Part shown: in pieces, positions 1 to 9,999 of the stretch | Layout of the letters: every line of letters starts with the position of its first letter | How positions within the stretch are numbered: position 1 is the stretch's first letter | Assembly (NCBI GenBank): GCA_964019425.1 | Contig: OZ025833.1 | Coordinates: 496,001 to 560,000, forward strand | Source of the DNA: Flectonema sp. DT1601 | Lineage: Eukaryota; Euglenozoa; Diplonemea; Diplonemida; Diplonemidae | Direction of reading: 5' to 3' | Length of the DNA: 64,000 nucleotides | Translations under genes and position numbers: made by a program | The notes under the pieces: generated by a model | The model's database searches: none | What the model was told of the DNA's origin: nothing | Seen by the model: only the letters and a program-made list of their open reading frames with translations

Positions 1-59
1 TGTCCTTCTGGAATTCCTTCACCAGTCTTGAAGTATCCCACGGGTGGAGTTGTTCTTGG
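1..59. other. Unassigned left edge
   Basis: A short stretch before the first minisatellite monomer. I recognise nothing in it. Confidence 0.5.
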
Positions 60-885
60 TGGTTTTTTAAAACTTTGTGTGTGGTGCTGGTGGTTTTTTA
101 AAAATTTTGTGTAGAGCTTGTCATTTTTTAAAACTTTGTGTGTGGTGCTGGTGGTTTTTTAAAAACTTTGTGTGTAGAGCTTGTCATTTTTTAAAACTTT
201 GTGTGTGGTGCTAGTGGTTTTTTAAAAACTTTGTGTGTAGAGCTTGTCATTTTTTAAAACTTTGTGTGTGGTGCTGCTGGTTTTTGAAAACTTTTTGTGT
301 GCTGCTGTTGGTTTTTGAAAACTTTGTGTAGAACTTGTCATTTTTGAAAAAAATGTGTGTGGTGCTGGTGATTTTTGAAAACTTTGTGTAGAGCTTGTCG
401 TTTTTGAAAACTTTGTGTAGAACTTGTCATTTTTGAAAAAAATGTGTGTGGTGCTGGTGGTTTTTTAAAACTTTGTGTAGAACCTGTCATTTTTGAAAAC
501 TTTGTGTGTGGTGCTGGTGGTTTTTTAAAAACTTTGTGTGTAGAGCTTGTCATTTTTTAAAACTTTGTGTGTGGTACTAGTGGTTTTTTAAAAACTTTGT
601 GTGTAGAGCTTGTCGTTTTTTAAAACTTTGTGTGTGGTGCTGGTGGTTTTTTAAAAACTTTGTGTGTAGAGCTTGTCATTTTTTAAAACTTTGTGTGTGG
701 TGCTGCTGGTTTTTGAAAACTTTTTGTGTGCTGCTGTTAGTTTTTGAAAACTTTGTGCAGAACTTGTCATTTTTGAAAAAAATGTGTGTGGTGCTGGTGA
801 TTTTTGAAAACTTTGTGTAGAACTTGTCATTTTTGAAAACTTTGTGTGTAGAGCTTGTCGTTTTTTAAAACTTTGTGTGTGGTGC
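60..885. repeat. 29-31 bp minisatellite array, copy 1
   Basis: Tandem monomers of about 29-31 bp alternate between two types. One carries GGTGCTG(C/G)TGGTTTTT and the other carries GAACTTGTCATTTTT; both end in GAAAACTTTGTGTG or TTAAAACTTTGTGTG. The same monomers form arrays at 4144-5366, 47999-49072, 51428-51575, 52134-52863 and 62057-64000, all in the same orientation. The monomer length near 30 bp leaves reading frames open by chance, so short ORFs here are not taken as genes. Blocks of several monomers are themselves duplicated, for example around 100-330 and 560-760. Confidence 0.95.
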
Positions 886-1175
886 TGAATTTCGATAAAG
901 TGGGAAGTAACGGACTGGGAGCTTTTGGCTCCTGCCCTATTCCCAATGTAAACTTTCTTTTTATTTTTTATTTTTTTTTAACAGGCCCAAAGGGCGACAA
1001 TGATGGTTGCTGACCAAGGAATAATATTCAAATGAATTTTCGTTTCAAAGAAACGAACAGAATTAAGAGAGAGGCAGAGAAAAAAAAAAAAAAAAAGAAA
1101 GAAAAGGAAAAAAAAAAAAAAATGAAGAGGAAATAATCAAACATGAAAAAAAAAAAAAAAAAAATATATATATTA
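886..1175 (+). repeat. Satellite block S, left part (copy 1)
   Basis: Block S is a recurring segment that always begins GAATTTCGATAAAG (or a close variant). It contains the hairpin GGAGC-TTTTG-GCTCC (918-932), then a pyrimidine-rich stretch ending AACAG, and runs through A-rich sequence into the 125-bp satellite. Other copies begin at 34273, 47112 and 49073, and an inverted copy ends at 62056. Here the block is split by a DNA transposon and resumes at 2832. The sharp common left edge suggests a real repeat boundary, but I cannot name the family. Confidence 0.85.
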
Positions 1176-2831
1176 GTCATTCCAAAAATAACCGTCCATT
1201 TTAGGGTTCCAGTATTTCATAGGTGAAAATAGGGAGTAAAACTTAAAACCGAATACCCATTTTAATCGCTTTTGCACCGCTGATTTCATTCCCGCTGCGA
1301 TTCAAAAAAATGCAGCTAAAATTCAAAAAAATTGTGACATTTTTGTGTGGTGAAAATTTTGAATAATGGAACTGTTGATGTCTAATCGGCTGCCCCGGGT
1401 GCTAAAATGAAAGATCGGTATATGGTTCTATATCCGGCCGTACCTGGTCGGATGTTTTACTCTGAAACAGTTACAAAGGCTGCTCGAAGCAAAACAGTAC
1501 CTTGTACATCTTACACTACACTTAGCCTATTTTTATTTTTGATTAGGCTTAGCTCTTTTGGCAACTTTTACTGCTGGCTTTCTTCGTTTTCCTACCGGCA
1601 ATGAACCGATAATAGAACTAGTTGAACGCAGCGATCTGAAACTGGAACTAGAACTAGATTCAGTGGCCAAAGAAGCAGTTGTAAGACGGGTCTCGACATA
1701 GTATGAGTGGTAGGTGGTCACTCAAGCGGGTTAGCTGAAATCTTCTCAGGCCCACAAGTCTTATATAAGCAGGAAGGATAAGTGCAATTTGCATGTGCCA
1801 CCTGCAACGGCATCGAGGGTTATTCGGACAAGATTTGACATGAGCAGGCCTTTTGTCACAAAACTGAGGATATGAGATAGCTGTGTGAGTTCTGCAGAAG
1901 GCACTCCACAAGGCAAGGTATGGTTCTCTTACATAGAGGACTGTCTCTTTACTTGTCTCGCTGGTTATGTAGTCTTTGCTGAGGACCACGCGGTTTGACT
2001 CAGGGCGTGCATTGGAAATCCAGAAGTTCCAGATATCTCTGTCTTGGCTGCGCTGCTTTACTGATTGGGAGGGATCGTGCTGTTCCAGCCTCTGTAGCTG
2101 CTTACGCATTGAAGAATCCCTGACATGGGCATTAATCTGGCTATCAGTGTAGCCTAGCGTGAGACAGAGTCTCAAAAACTGAGAACGGACAGCAGGAACT
2201 GATTCTTTCACGCGTTCAAAAATATCTGAGAGCGGTTCCGGATTGATCGGCTCTGCAGGGATACTGACGGATGCGTAATGCGGATCACTAGTCAGCCTTT
2301 TTGCTCGCTAGTAGCAAGCGTTGCAGATTGAGCGCAGAGGAGCATACGCCGGGATTTCAAGACTACCGCGAAGTGGCTCAAGAAGCTTGTTGAACTTCGG
2401 ATTCCGTCTTTTCGCGTTAGTGTGCGAGGTGCAGTTGTAGTTGTCTGAGGAGCACTCAGCTGGCATCTCGTGGCACGTGTGACACTTCATTGAGAGAAGT
2501 TTAAGCTGGTGCTTAAGGGAATAATAAGTGTAGTTACGAGAAAAAATGCCAATCTCTGATGCATTTCCCTTTTTTTTCCAGAAAAAAATTAAATGCAGCA
2601 ACAGGATTAACTTTTCCATGCCGACAGTGACATTCTCTTAGTACCCATAACGCACCTGTCGGGTTCTAACGGTCAGTAAAAAAAGTGAAAAAAAAATAAT
2701 CCCACCGCGTAAAATCAGAGATTGGGGCCGAACCTTTCCACCTCGTAAAAAATCTCGAAAATGGATGCATTTTTGACCAATGGCTGCTCGAAGCAAAACT
2801 GGTTTTCGCGGCCGGTTATTTTTGGAATGAC
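1176..2831. mobile_element. DNA transposon with 19-bp TIRs and TA target duplication
   Basis: Perfect 19-bp terminal inverted repeats GTCATTCCAAAAATAACCG lie at 1176-1194 and 2813-2831. TA dinucleotides flank both ends (1174-1175 and 2832-2833), within a (TA)n target. Uninterrupted block S copies near 34545 and 49355 show the empty site, with TATATAAATAAAAAACG continuous. An 18-bp motif (GGCTGCTCGAAGCAAAAC) recurs in direct orientation near both ends. The interior carries one interrupted minus-strand coding region. The TA duplication fits the IS630-Tc1-mariner group, but the encoded protein does not look like a mariner transposase, so the family is left open. Confidence 0.9.
1660..2619 (-). 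pseudogene. Transposase-like protein with zinc-binding N-terminus, one in-frame stop
   Basis: Reading leftward from ATG 2619, an open frame of 103 codons meets a TAG at 2308-2310 and stays in the same frame to 1660, about 319 codons in all. The N-terminal part has a cysteine/histidine cluster (KCHTCHEMPAEC, NYNCTSHT, ICNACY) that could bind zinc. The second part contains SYPQFCDKRPAHVKSCPNNP followed by a CRCRWHMQ segment. That pattern (a short phrase like F..F...RP, then a paired-cysteine/histidine motif) is one I associate with uncharacterised transposon-borne proteins in invertebrate genomes; the match is from memory, not a search. A Ser-rich, basic segment in another frame (1533-1721) may be the original C-terminus after a frameshift. 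It is probably inactive unless the TAG is read through. Confidence 0.6.
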
Positions 2832-2955
2832 TAATATATAAATAAAAAACGTTGTATGAAAAAGGAAAAAAAAGAAAAAAAAAAAGACCAGAAAAGGAAA
2901 GAGAAAATGAAAAGGTATAATATTATTGTGGGGATATGAGGGATAGCAGGGAGAT

Positions 2956-2986
<31 letters not shown>

Positions 2987-3009
2987 CTTATTTATTATTT
3001 AAAAAAAGG
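2832..3009 (+). repeat. Satellite block S, right part (copy 1)
   Basis: Continuation of block S after the DNA transposon. It includes the phrase GGGGATATGAGGGATAGCAG and a long T-run, and leads into the 125-bp satellite. The same order is seen at 34565-34730, 47405-47560 and 49365-49530. Confidence 0.85.
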
Positions 3010-3638
3010 AAACAATCAGTTTAGTGTCTCGATCAGGACGGAAAATAGAAAGTAATCGACATAGTTGATCGATAGAAAAAAAAAACAATGATAACATTGT
3101 TTATTCTTTTTTTTTTTTTTAATTATTTTTATTTATTTTTAAAGAAAAAACAATCAGTTTAGCGTCCTGACCAGGACGGAAAATAGAAAGTGATCGACAT
3201 AGTCGATCGATAAAAAAAACAATGATAACATTGTTTATTCTTTTTTTTTTTTTTTTTTTAATTCTTTTTATTTATTTTTAAAAAGAAAAAAAACGGAAAA
3301 TAGAAATTAGTCAACAAAGTCGAACGATAAAAAAAAACAATGATAACATTGTTTATTCTTTTTTTTTTTTTTTTTTTTTTTATATTCTTTTTTATTAATT
3401 TTGAAATAAAAACAATCAGTTTAGCGTCTTGACCAGGACGGAAAATAGAAAGTAATCGACATAGTCGATCGATAAAAAAACAATGATAACATTGTTTATT
3501 CTTTTTTTTTATTTTAAATTTTTTTTATTTATTTTTTAAAGAAAAAAAAAAACGGAAAATAGAAATTAGTCGACAAAGTCGAACGATAAAAAAAAACAAT
3601 GATAACATTGTTTATTCTTTTTTTTGTATTTTTTTATA
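3010..3638 (+). repeat. 125-bp satellite with three dyads (array 1)
   Basis: Tandem monomers of about 120-140 bp. A full monomer has AATCAGTTTAGCG, the dyad CGTCCTGACCAGGACG, the dyad ATCGACATAGTCGAT and the dyad AACAATGATAACATTGTT, followed by a T-run and an A/T spacer. A short monomer type lacks the first dyad and carries GTCGACAAAGTCGAACGAT instead. Length varies mainly in the homopolymers. Further arrays are at 34731-35440, 47570-47744, 49540-51427 (plus) and 52864-53093, 59517-61130 (inverted). Confidence 0.92.
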
Positions 3639-4085
3639 CTGTAAAGGGAAATATTCTCGCGGGGAAATATTCTTGCGGGGAAATATTCCCGCGGGGAAAT
3701 ATTCTCGCGGATTTGGAGATTTTTTTTCAAACTCGCGGGTTTTTCCCCACACGAATATTTCCCTGCCACAGAGGATTTTTGTGAAAGCCAGCCAGTTGAT
3801 CAAGAATCTAAGAAATCTTTGTGCTTCCATCAAGTGTCAGGTAGAACAAAGCATTATTCTCCAAGCAAACACAATAAAAAACTACCATACTGCACAATAA
3901 GAATAATTTTTGCTGAAACTTTCCTTCATAGCACACATATTTTCTTCACAAAAAAGAACAAAAAAAATGGCTAGAAAAAAAGTATGCTTGCAGGGAACTA
4001 TTCCCGCGGGGAAATATTCTCGCGGATTCAGAACAAATAATAAAAACTCGCGGGTTTTTCCCCACAAGAATATTTCCCTTTAGAG
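3639..4085. mobile_element. MITE with TA target duplication (copy 1)
   Basis: A 447-bp non-coding element sits inside a satellite monomer. Its ends are inverted: CTGTAAAGGGAAATATTCT on the left and the reverse complement of CTCTAAAGGGAAATATTCT on the right, flanked by TA (3637-3638 and 4086-4087). The intact satellite at 50290-50325 gives the empty site. Four copies of a GC-rich motif like CGCGGGGAAATATTC form the left subterminal region, and a CCCCAC/CTCGCGGG pair lies near the right end. There is no coding capacity. The second copy is at 59104-59516. Confidence 0.88.
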
Positions 4086-4143
4086 TATTCTTTTTTATTA
4101 ATTTTGAAAAAAAAACAATCAGTTTAGCGTCTGACCAGGACGG
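4086..4143 (+). repeat. 125-bp satellite remnant right of the MITE
   Basis: Satellite sequence resumes after the MITE and breaks off within the dyad GACCAGGACGG, where the minisatellite begins. Confidence 0.85.
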
Positions 4144-5366
4144 TGGTTTTTTAAAAACTTTGTGTAGAGCTTGTCGTTTTTTGAAACTTTGTGTGTGGTG
4201 CTGCTGGTTTTTGAAAACTTTTTGTGTGCTGCTGTTGGTTTTTGAAAACTTTGTGTAGAACTTGTCATTTTTGAAAACTTTGTGTAGAGCTTGTCGTTTT
4301 TGAAACTTTGTGTGTGGTGCTGGTGGTTTTTTAAAACTTTTGTGTAGAGCTTGTCATTTTTGAAAACTTTGTGTGTGGTGCTGCTGGTTTTTTAAAAACT
4401 TTGTGTAGAACTTGTCATTTTTGAAAACTTTGTGTAGAGCTTGTCATTTTTTAAAACTTTGTGTAGAGCGTGTCGTTTTTTAAAACTTTTTGTGTGCTGC
4501 TGGTGGTTTTTGAAAACTCTGTGTAGGTCTTTTCATTTTTTGAAACTTTGTGTGAGGTGCTGGTGGTTTTTGAAAACTTTGTGTGTGGTGCTGGTTGTTT
4601 CTGAAAACTTTGTGTAGAGCTTACCGTTTTTGAAAACTTTGTGTAGTGCGTGTCGTTTTTCAAAACCTTTTGTGTGCTGCTGGTGGTTTTTGAAAACTTT
4701 GTGTAGAGCGTGTCATTTTTGAAAACTTTGTGTAGAACTTGTCATTTTTGAAAACTTTGTGTAGAACTTGTCATTTTTGAAAACTTTGTGTGTGGTGCTG
4801 CTGGTTTTTGAAAACTTTTTGTGTGGTGCTGGTGATTTTTGAAAACTTTGTGTTGAACTTGTCATTTTTGAAAACTTTGTGTAGAACTTGTCATTTTTGA
4901 AAACTTTGTGTAGAACTTGTCATTTTTGAAAACTTTGTGTGTGGTGCTGCTGGTTTTTGAAAACTTTGTGTAGAACTTGTCATTTTTGAAAACTTTGTGT
5001 AGAACTTGTCATTTTTGAAAACTTTGTGTGTGGTGCTGCTGGTTTTTGAAAACTTTTTGTGTGGTGCTGGTGATTTTTGAAAACTTTGTGTTGAACTTGT
5101 CATTTTTGAAAACTTTGTGTAGAGCTTGTCGTTTTTGAAAACTTTTTGTGTGGTGCTGGTGGTTTTTTAAAAACTTTTGTGTAGAGCTTGTCATTTTTTA
5201 AAACTTTGTGTGTGGTGCTGGTGGTTTTTTAAAACTTTTGTGTAGAACTTGTCATTTTTGAAAACTTTTGTGTAGAGCTTGTCATTTTTTAAAACTTTGT
5301 GTGTAGTGCTGCTGGTTTTTGAAAACTTTGTGTGTGGTGCTGGTGGTTTTTGAAAACTTTGTGTGT
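4144..5366. repeat. 29-31 bp minisatellite array, copy 2
   Basis: Same monomer family as 60-885. The stretch around 4380-4720 carries rare variants (ACTCTGTGTAGGTCTTTTC, GGTTGTTTCTGAAAAC, GAGCTTACCGTTTTTG) that recur in the same order at about 52337-52780, marking a block duplication between distant arrays. Confidence 0.95.
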
Positions 5367-5804
5367 GGGAATGACCATCATCGTCCATATTGTGTAATTA
5401 AGACTGAATAAATAAATGGATACTAAATTATAATTATAATGTTAAAGAGATTAAACACAAACAACTGACGTCGGGGTAATGTTGCATCTTCGAGAGGTCG
5501 GTTACCCAAGACTTTGAAAAACACCGAGGCAAGAGGTGCAACAAGCCAGAAACAACAGGTACACCAATAGCGAACCTCAAGAAGAAACACCCAGGGTGGG
5601 AGGGTGGGAAATTCTTTTGTTTTAGAGAAATAACAAAAAGAGCAAAATTTGCTAAGGAAAGGAAGTAACATATTAGTTAAAAGTGTACCGATATAATATA
5701 ACGTCTCAAACACAGCGCTAACCAGTGCAACGAGAGCTAATAAGTTCGATAAGCCACTGCTGAACCAACATAATAGGTGCAGAGTGCATTTTAGATAAGG
5801 AAGG
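5367..5804 (+). repeat. R unit, part 1 of an interrupted copy
   Basis: The R unit is a dispersed and locally tandem repeat. In order it has AATGACCATCATCGTCC, an AT-rich stretch, a GAGGCAAGAGGTGCAACAAGCC segment, GAACCTCAAGAAGAAACACC, a G-rich GGTGGGAGGGTGGG tract, GCATTTTAG, a pyrimidine stretch with CCGTTCCG, a tRNA-like head and a tail ending CCCTGAGTAAACTATGA. This copy is broken after AAGGAAGG at 5804 by LINE D, and resumes at 17773 and again at about 29725. Other copies: 29948-30170, 46910-47111, 47745-47998 and 51576-52133. Confidence 0.85.
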
Positions 5805-5833
5805 TTTTTTTTTTTTTTTTTTTTTTTTTGAGT

Positions 5834-5879
5834 GCATCACGACCCGTGAGTCTGTGATGCTGATTGCGCTGTTAGGCGC
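5834..5879 (-). promoter_or_regulatory. 3'-terminal stem-loops of LINE D
   Basis: Just inside the poly(A) tail, GCATCAC (5834-5840) and GTGATGC (5854-5860) form a perfect 7-bp inverted repeat with a GAC/GTC extension inside. A second small hairpin, GCGC-TGTTAG-GCGC (5866-5879), follows. Similar hairpins at the same place in A and C suggest a recognition element for target-primed reverse transcription. The role is inferred. Confidence 0.6.
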
Positions 5880-6081
5880 GGTTGTTCTTTTTCTTTCTTT
5901 CTTTCTTACTTTCTTTGTTTTGGGGGTTGGGGGTGGGAATCCCGTAGGCTTCGTATCTCCTTTCTTTGTTTTGATAACTTAAAACTAATACTACATAATT
6001 AATTGTCCACTTGGACGACTTCAGATGTGTTGCAATGATGCCTTCAATGTTGATATTCGAAATGTCGATGTTTTAATAATA

Positions 6082-9000
6082 CTACCGTCCTAATAGTTGT
6101 GCCAGTCTGTCTAAGGTTGTGACAAAACCAGTCATCTGCTGTTGATTCGCAGGTAAGTAGCAGTCCTCCAGTTGGCATGCTTCCTCTCCCTTGTCATTCA
6201 TCATGTGACTGATGTATTTTTCTCTCAAGGTTTCTATACACCAATGTTCGCATATAAATAATACATGATGTGCTGTCGCCTTTCCAAGTTTACAGAAAAA
6301 GCACAGCTCGTTCAGTCCTTTGATTATCAGAGTTCTGCAATGTCCCACTCTAAAGCGTGACATCAGTACTTCCTCTGGTCGTGTTAGAGCTTCGATGTAC
6401 GGAGGGTGTCTTACCTCTCCCGGTCCGATCCAGTTCTCCCGTTTTCTCCGCTTGTGAAACGTCATCAATGTTCCCATGTCAAGTTGAGTGGGCAGTTGTT
6501 TAATAATAACATCTTCGTGAGGTGGATCTTCCTTCAGGCCTGCAGCGAATTTCGCCAGTTGGTCCGCTACTTCGTTGTACCGCACGTTTCTGTGTGCCGG
6601 TACATACTGCATGTTGACTTGGATTCCCTTCTTCTCCAGTTTCATTGCCAACTTCCAGATCTTTTTGTTCATTGGGGACCTTTGTTTATATGGCCCTTGT
6701 TCCAATGCCTGCATGACTGACATCGAATCAGTCAACAGGTGCGTCGTTGTTGTTAGAGATTCATGTTCATCCTCCGCCACCTGAACTAAATTTTCCAACG
6801 CCAGTTTTACTGCAATCTGCTCGGTCCTATAAGAGGAACCCGCTACTGGTATTTTATATCCAAGTAGACGCATCTTGCTTTCTTTTACTATGACCACAGC
6901 GGCAGCCGAGTCTGTCATGTAAGTCTCGGATTTGTGTCTTATCGACCCGTCAGTGTAGACTTTCATCTCGTGAGTTGGTAGTTCAGCTTCTCGCTGTTCA
7001 GCCTCTTCCTTGTTACTTGAATATGTGAATCTCATCGCACTAGTACTTTTCCATGGAGGGAGAGTGTAGTGTTCTGGGTTCACTTCCAGGTTGGTAATGC
7101 TCCGGTAATTGTCAAGGCCAGGGACACCAGAGACATAGTCTATCCAGACATTCCATCCCCATTTTGATTTTTGAAATAATTCTGAACTCCCTGTTCTCAT
7201 CAGCTTGCGAGTCGGTAAGAACGGACTTAATTTGAAACGTTCGTAAGTTCTACACATCTTATACTGGATGTGTTCCTTCAGTCTTGGCGTGTCGGCTTCT
7301 TTGTATAGTCTCTGTAGTTTGGTGCTCCGCAGACATCCAGTTACCAGCCTCACTGCCCTGTTTACCAGTAATTCCAGTTGTTCGAAGCACTCTTTTGGTA
7401 ACATCCAAGCAAAGCTTTCAACACCATAAAGCACCCTTGCTAACACCACCGTCACCAGTATACTAATGAGTGTCCTCTTTCTGCAGCCTATCCTAGTGAG
7501 TCTAACCAACAAGCCTAGACCCTTGGAAGCAGCTGTCATCATCTTTTGAATTTGCGACTTAAAGGTTAACTTCTCGTCGTAATGTACACCCAGATACCGC
7601 ACGGTATTCGTCTTGTGAACTTTTCGTCCAACCGCATAGGCAAATCCGTGTAGTCCGGGTCCCACTCTTTGCAGCATCTTATCTATTTCTGCCTTGTTGT
7701 GGACTTTCTTCAGTTGTGGGAAGCTGGCACTCATCTTCATTGTTTTCAGTACCGCCGGTTTATTCGGTAGCTTGACTTTGATCTTATGTTTTGGAACGAC
7801 GTACAGGTGAGTGATGGCGAATTCTTCTTTTGAAGCTACAGTTGTTGAGTTATCATCCTTCACAAGGTTACTCATTTGTTCTGCCGTGGCCACCACATAT
7901 TTAAATGTGTGTTCTTCAGAGTATACTACTACTGGGGACTTGTCATGTGTTCCACTTGGCCTCACGTGAATGTATTCCGTCTTGCCAGGGTTCTTATTGA
8001 TTTTGATGTGTGAGTCAAGTGCCCACCTTTCAAATATTTTGACTGCGTTGTTAACCTTGTTTTCTAAACAGCTGACAGTGCCCGCGGTTATTACTATTCC
8101 AACATCATCTGCAAAGACAGTCGGTTCGTACATCTCTAGTTTATCTATCAAATCATTTATGAAGATAGAGAATAACTGGGGTCCCAGCACGCTTCCTTGT
8201 GGTACTCCTACTCGAATGTTCCGGAATGCTCCCTTCACTCCATTCACCCTTGTTGAAATCTTCCTGCTAGTCAAGTAGTTTTGAACCCACCGTAGATATT
8301 TCGTTGGTAGTCCTATTTTGGACATCTTATTTAGAAGAGTTACCGGTTGAACTGCATCGAAGGCTTTTTGTAGGTCGAAGGTGATTAATATCGCTTCTTC
8401 TCCCATTGCCTTGGCACTTTTGAGTTTGTCTGTAACTATACAGAGATTTTCAATGGAATCCCGTCCTCGTTTGTAGGCTGCTTGCCTCGGATTCATTCTG
8501 TCTTTCAACAGGTGGTGCATCCGTTCTACGACCATTCTTTCAAAGAGTTTCGAGACGGTCGAGGTTAGTGCTATCGGTCTGTACGATAAGACTTGTTTCT
8601 TGTCTTTATCAGGTTTCAGTATGGGTATTACCATTCCACTTTTCCAGCACCTGGGTACTGCTGATCGTTGCCATGAGAGGTTGAATAGTCTTAGTAGTTG
8701 CTCGAGGAAAGCTTTTGGAAGTTGTTTTAACATCGAGTTCCAGATGTGGTCAGGTCCAGGTGCCTTCTTCTCCTTTGTTTTTGAAATTTGTCGTTCCAGT
8801 TCAGGCATTCCAAATTCCACCGAGTTGTCATCAGGTATTCCTTGTAAGGTTGGTTCACCGTCTTCGAATTTGAATTGGTCTGCGTATGTTTTGGTGAAGA
8901 CATCTGCCATCTCCCGCGGGTCGGTTAATTCCTTCTCACCGTCGACAATCTTAGTAATTGAATGGTCCATCATTCTACCTTCCAGTTGTTTAACTTTTCT

Positions 9001-9999
9001 AAAGGCCCATCGGTAGTCCATTCCAGTCATGTCGCACTCAATGATCTTCTGTTTGATCATATTGATACCTCTTTCAATTGCTTCTGAGTCTGTCTTATCA
9101 GGGTCAGTCTCTGCCATTAAATCTTCCAATTCTGAATCCCTCACAGCGAAGGTACTACTTGACTTCTTGTTGTAGCCTGGGATGGCCCTTCTCGCTGCTC
9201 TCAGAATCTCGTTGTTGATCCTATTAGCTAGTTTCTGCACATTCTTAATTCTTTCTAATTTGGGCGCTGCCCTTTCCAACAATATTTTATAATAATTCCA
9301 ATCGGCACAATGCCACTTCCATTTCCATGTTCCAGAACTCTCTTTTGAATATTCATCTGTTTTGATATCTTCGATTGTCAGTTTGAGCGGCAGGTGATCG
9401 CTGCCCCATCCCTTCATGAGTTCGATTTGTGCATCCAAAGAAATATCTAATGCAATTACATCCGGAGAGGCTGAGCTCTGTGGTCTTGTGTGTTGTTGAG
9501 GTTTGTTTAGAATTTGAATTGCTGCTTCTAGTGACCAATCGTAGAAGCTGTTACCAGTAATGTTCGTATTTCCATTTGACCAAGTTGAATGGTGTCCATT
9601 GATGTCACCCGCAATCAATGTGCCGGGCTCTGTTTTAAACTTCCATGGTGTTGCCTTGATTTCAGGCGGGTGGTAAACATTGTGAATTGTCAATGGCGGA
9701 TTAGATTGAAGTACTACTGTTAATATCTCAGTTTGGTCATGTGAGATGTCGGGGTGTTTTAATATTATCTTATTTAAATCATTTCTGACCAGAGTGACGA
9801 GTCCTCGATGACCTGACTTGATGGTGCTATCTCGCCTGTGGATTGCATACCCTTCAATAGCGAAGTGTTTTTCTTTAGATAACCACGTTTCCTGCAGTAG
9901 TACTACTTCAGGCTTTTCTTCTTTCAGTGCCCAGTTCAATCGAAAGTAATTTTCTGGTTTCAGAACTGAGCGTATGTTATTTGACCAGATCACAATCAT
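6082..9999 (-). CDS. LINE D ORF2: endonuclease, RT, RNase H, CCHC
   Basis: 1,305 residues, open throughout. N-terminal APE-type endonuclease (about 1-215) shows SNNIRS, LLQETWL, GDINGHH and GSDHLPL. The RT follows with YRPIALTS, FDLQKAFDAVQP, GVPQGSVLGPQLF and FADD at about residue 627. Between NPGKTEYIHV (about 668) and YLGV (about 800) lies an unusually long spacer of about 130 residues. RNase H is present (KVYTDGS near 1015, RTEQIA, LTDSMS, PAHRNVRYNEVAD), then a CCHC knuckle CFFCKLGKATAHHVLFIC near 1230. The ATG overlaps the ORF1 stop as ATGA, which fits termination-reinitiation as known for R1-clade SART1. It would nick target DNA and copy the LINE RNA at the site. All key motifs look intact. 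Confidence 0.95.
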   Translation of the reverse strand: MIVIWSNNIRSVLKPENYFRLNWALKEEKPEVVLLQETWLSKEKHFAIEGYAIHRRDSTIKSGHRGLVTLVRNDLNKIILKHPDISHDQTEILTVVLQSNPPLTIHNVYHPPEIKATPWKFKTEPGTLIAGDINGHHSTWSNGNTNITGNSFYDWSLEAAIQILNKPQQHTRPQSSASPDVIALDISLDAQIELMKGWGSDHLPLKLTIEDIKTDEYSKESSGTWKWKWHCADWNYYKILLERAAPKLERIKNVQKLANRINNEILRAARRAIPGYNKKSSSTFAVRDSELEDLMAETDPDKTDSEAIERGINMIKQKIIECDMTGMDYRWAFRKVKQLEGRMMDHSITKIVDGEKELTDPREMADVFTKTYADQFKFEDGEPTLQGIPDDNSVEFGMPELERQISKTKEKKAPGPDHIWNSMLKQLPKAFLEQLLRLFNLSWQRSAVPRCWKSGMVIPILKPDKDKKQVLSYRPIALTSTVSKLFERMVVERMHHLLKDRMNPRQAAYKRGRDSIENLCIVTDKLKSAKAMGEEAILITFDLQKAFDAVQPVTLLNKMSKIGLPTKYLRWVQNYLTSRKISTRVNGVKGAFRNIRVGVPQGSVLGPQLFSIFINDLIDKLEMYEPTVFADDVGIVITAGTVSCLENKVNNAVKIFERWALDSHIKINKNPGKTEYIHVRPSGTHDKSPVVVYSEEHTFKYVVATAEQMSNLVKDDNSTTVASKEEFAITHLYVVPKHKIKVKLPNKPAVLKTMKMSASFPQLKKVHNKAEIDKMLQRVGPGLHGFAYAVGRKVHKTNTVRYLGVHYDEKLTFKSQIQKMMTAASKGLGLLVRLTRIGCRKRTLISILVTVVLARVLYGVESFAWMLPKECFEQLELLVNRAVRLVTGCLRSTKLQRLYKEADTPRLKEHIQYKMCRTYERFKLSPFLPTRKLMRTGSSELFQKSKWGWNVWIDYVSGVPGLDNYRSITNLEVNPEHYTLPPWKSTSAMRFTYSSNKEEAEQREAELPTHEMKVYTDGSIRHKSETYMTDSAAAVVIVKESKMRLLGYKIPVAGSSYRTEQIAVKLALENLVQVAEDEHESLTTTTHLLTDSMSVMQALEQGPYKQRSPMNKKIWKLAMKLEKKGIQVNMQYVPAHRNVRYNEVADQLAKFAAGLKEDPPHEDVIIKQLPTQLDMGTLMTFHKRRKRENWIGPGEVRHPPYIEALTRPEEVLMSRFRVGHCRTLIIKGLNELCFFCKLGKATAHHVLFICEHWCIETLREKYISHMMNDKGEEACQLEDCYLPANQQQMTGFVTTLDRLAQLLGR

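Noticed and set aside
1533-1721. Independent small Ser/Lys-rich gene
   Set aside because: More likely the frame-shifted C-terminus of the DNA transposon protein, or chance.
3643-4085. Short ORFs rich in REYFPAGIFPR-type repeats
   Set aside because: They are translations of the MITE iterons and terminal repeats.
60-5366. Regular short repeats considered as a CRISPR array
   Set aside because: No unique spacers between identical repeats, the monomers are contiguous, and the setting is eukaryotic.
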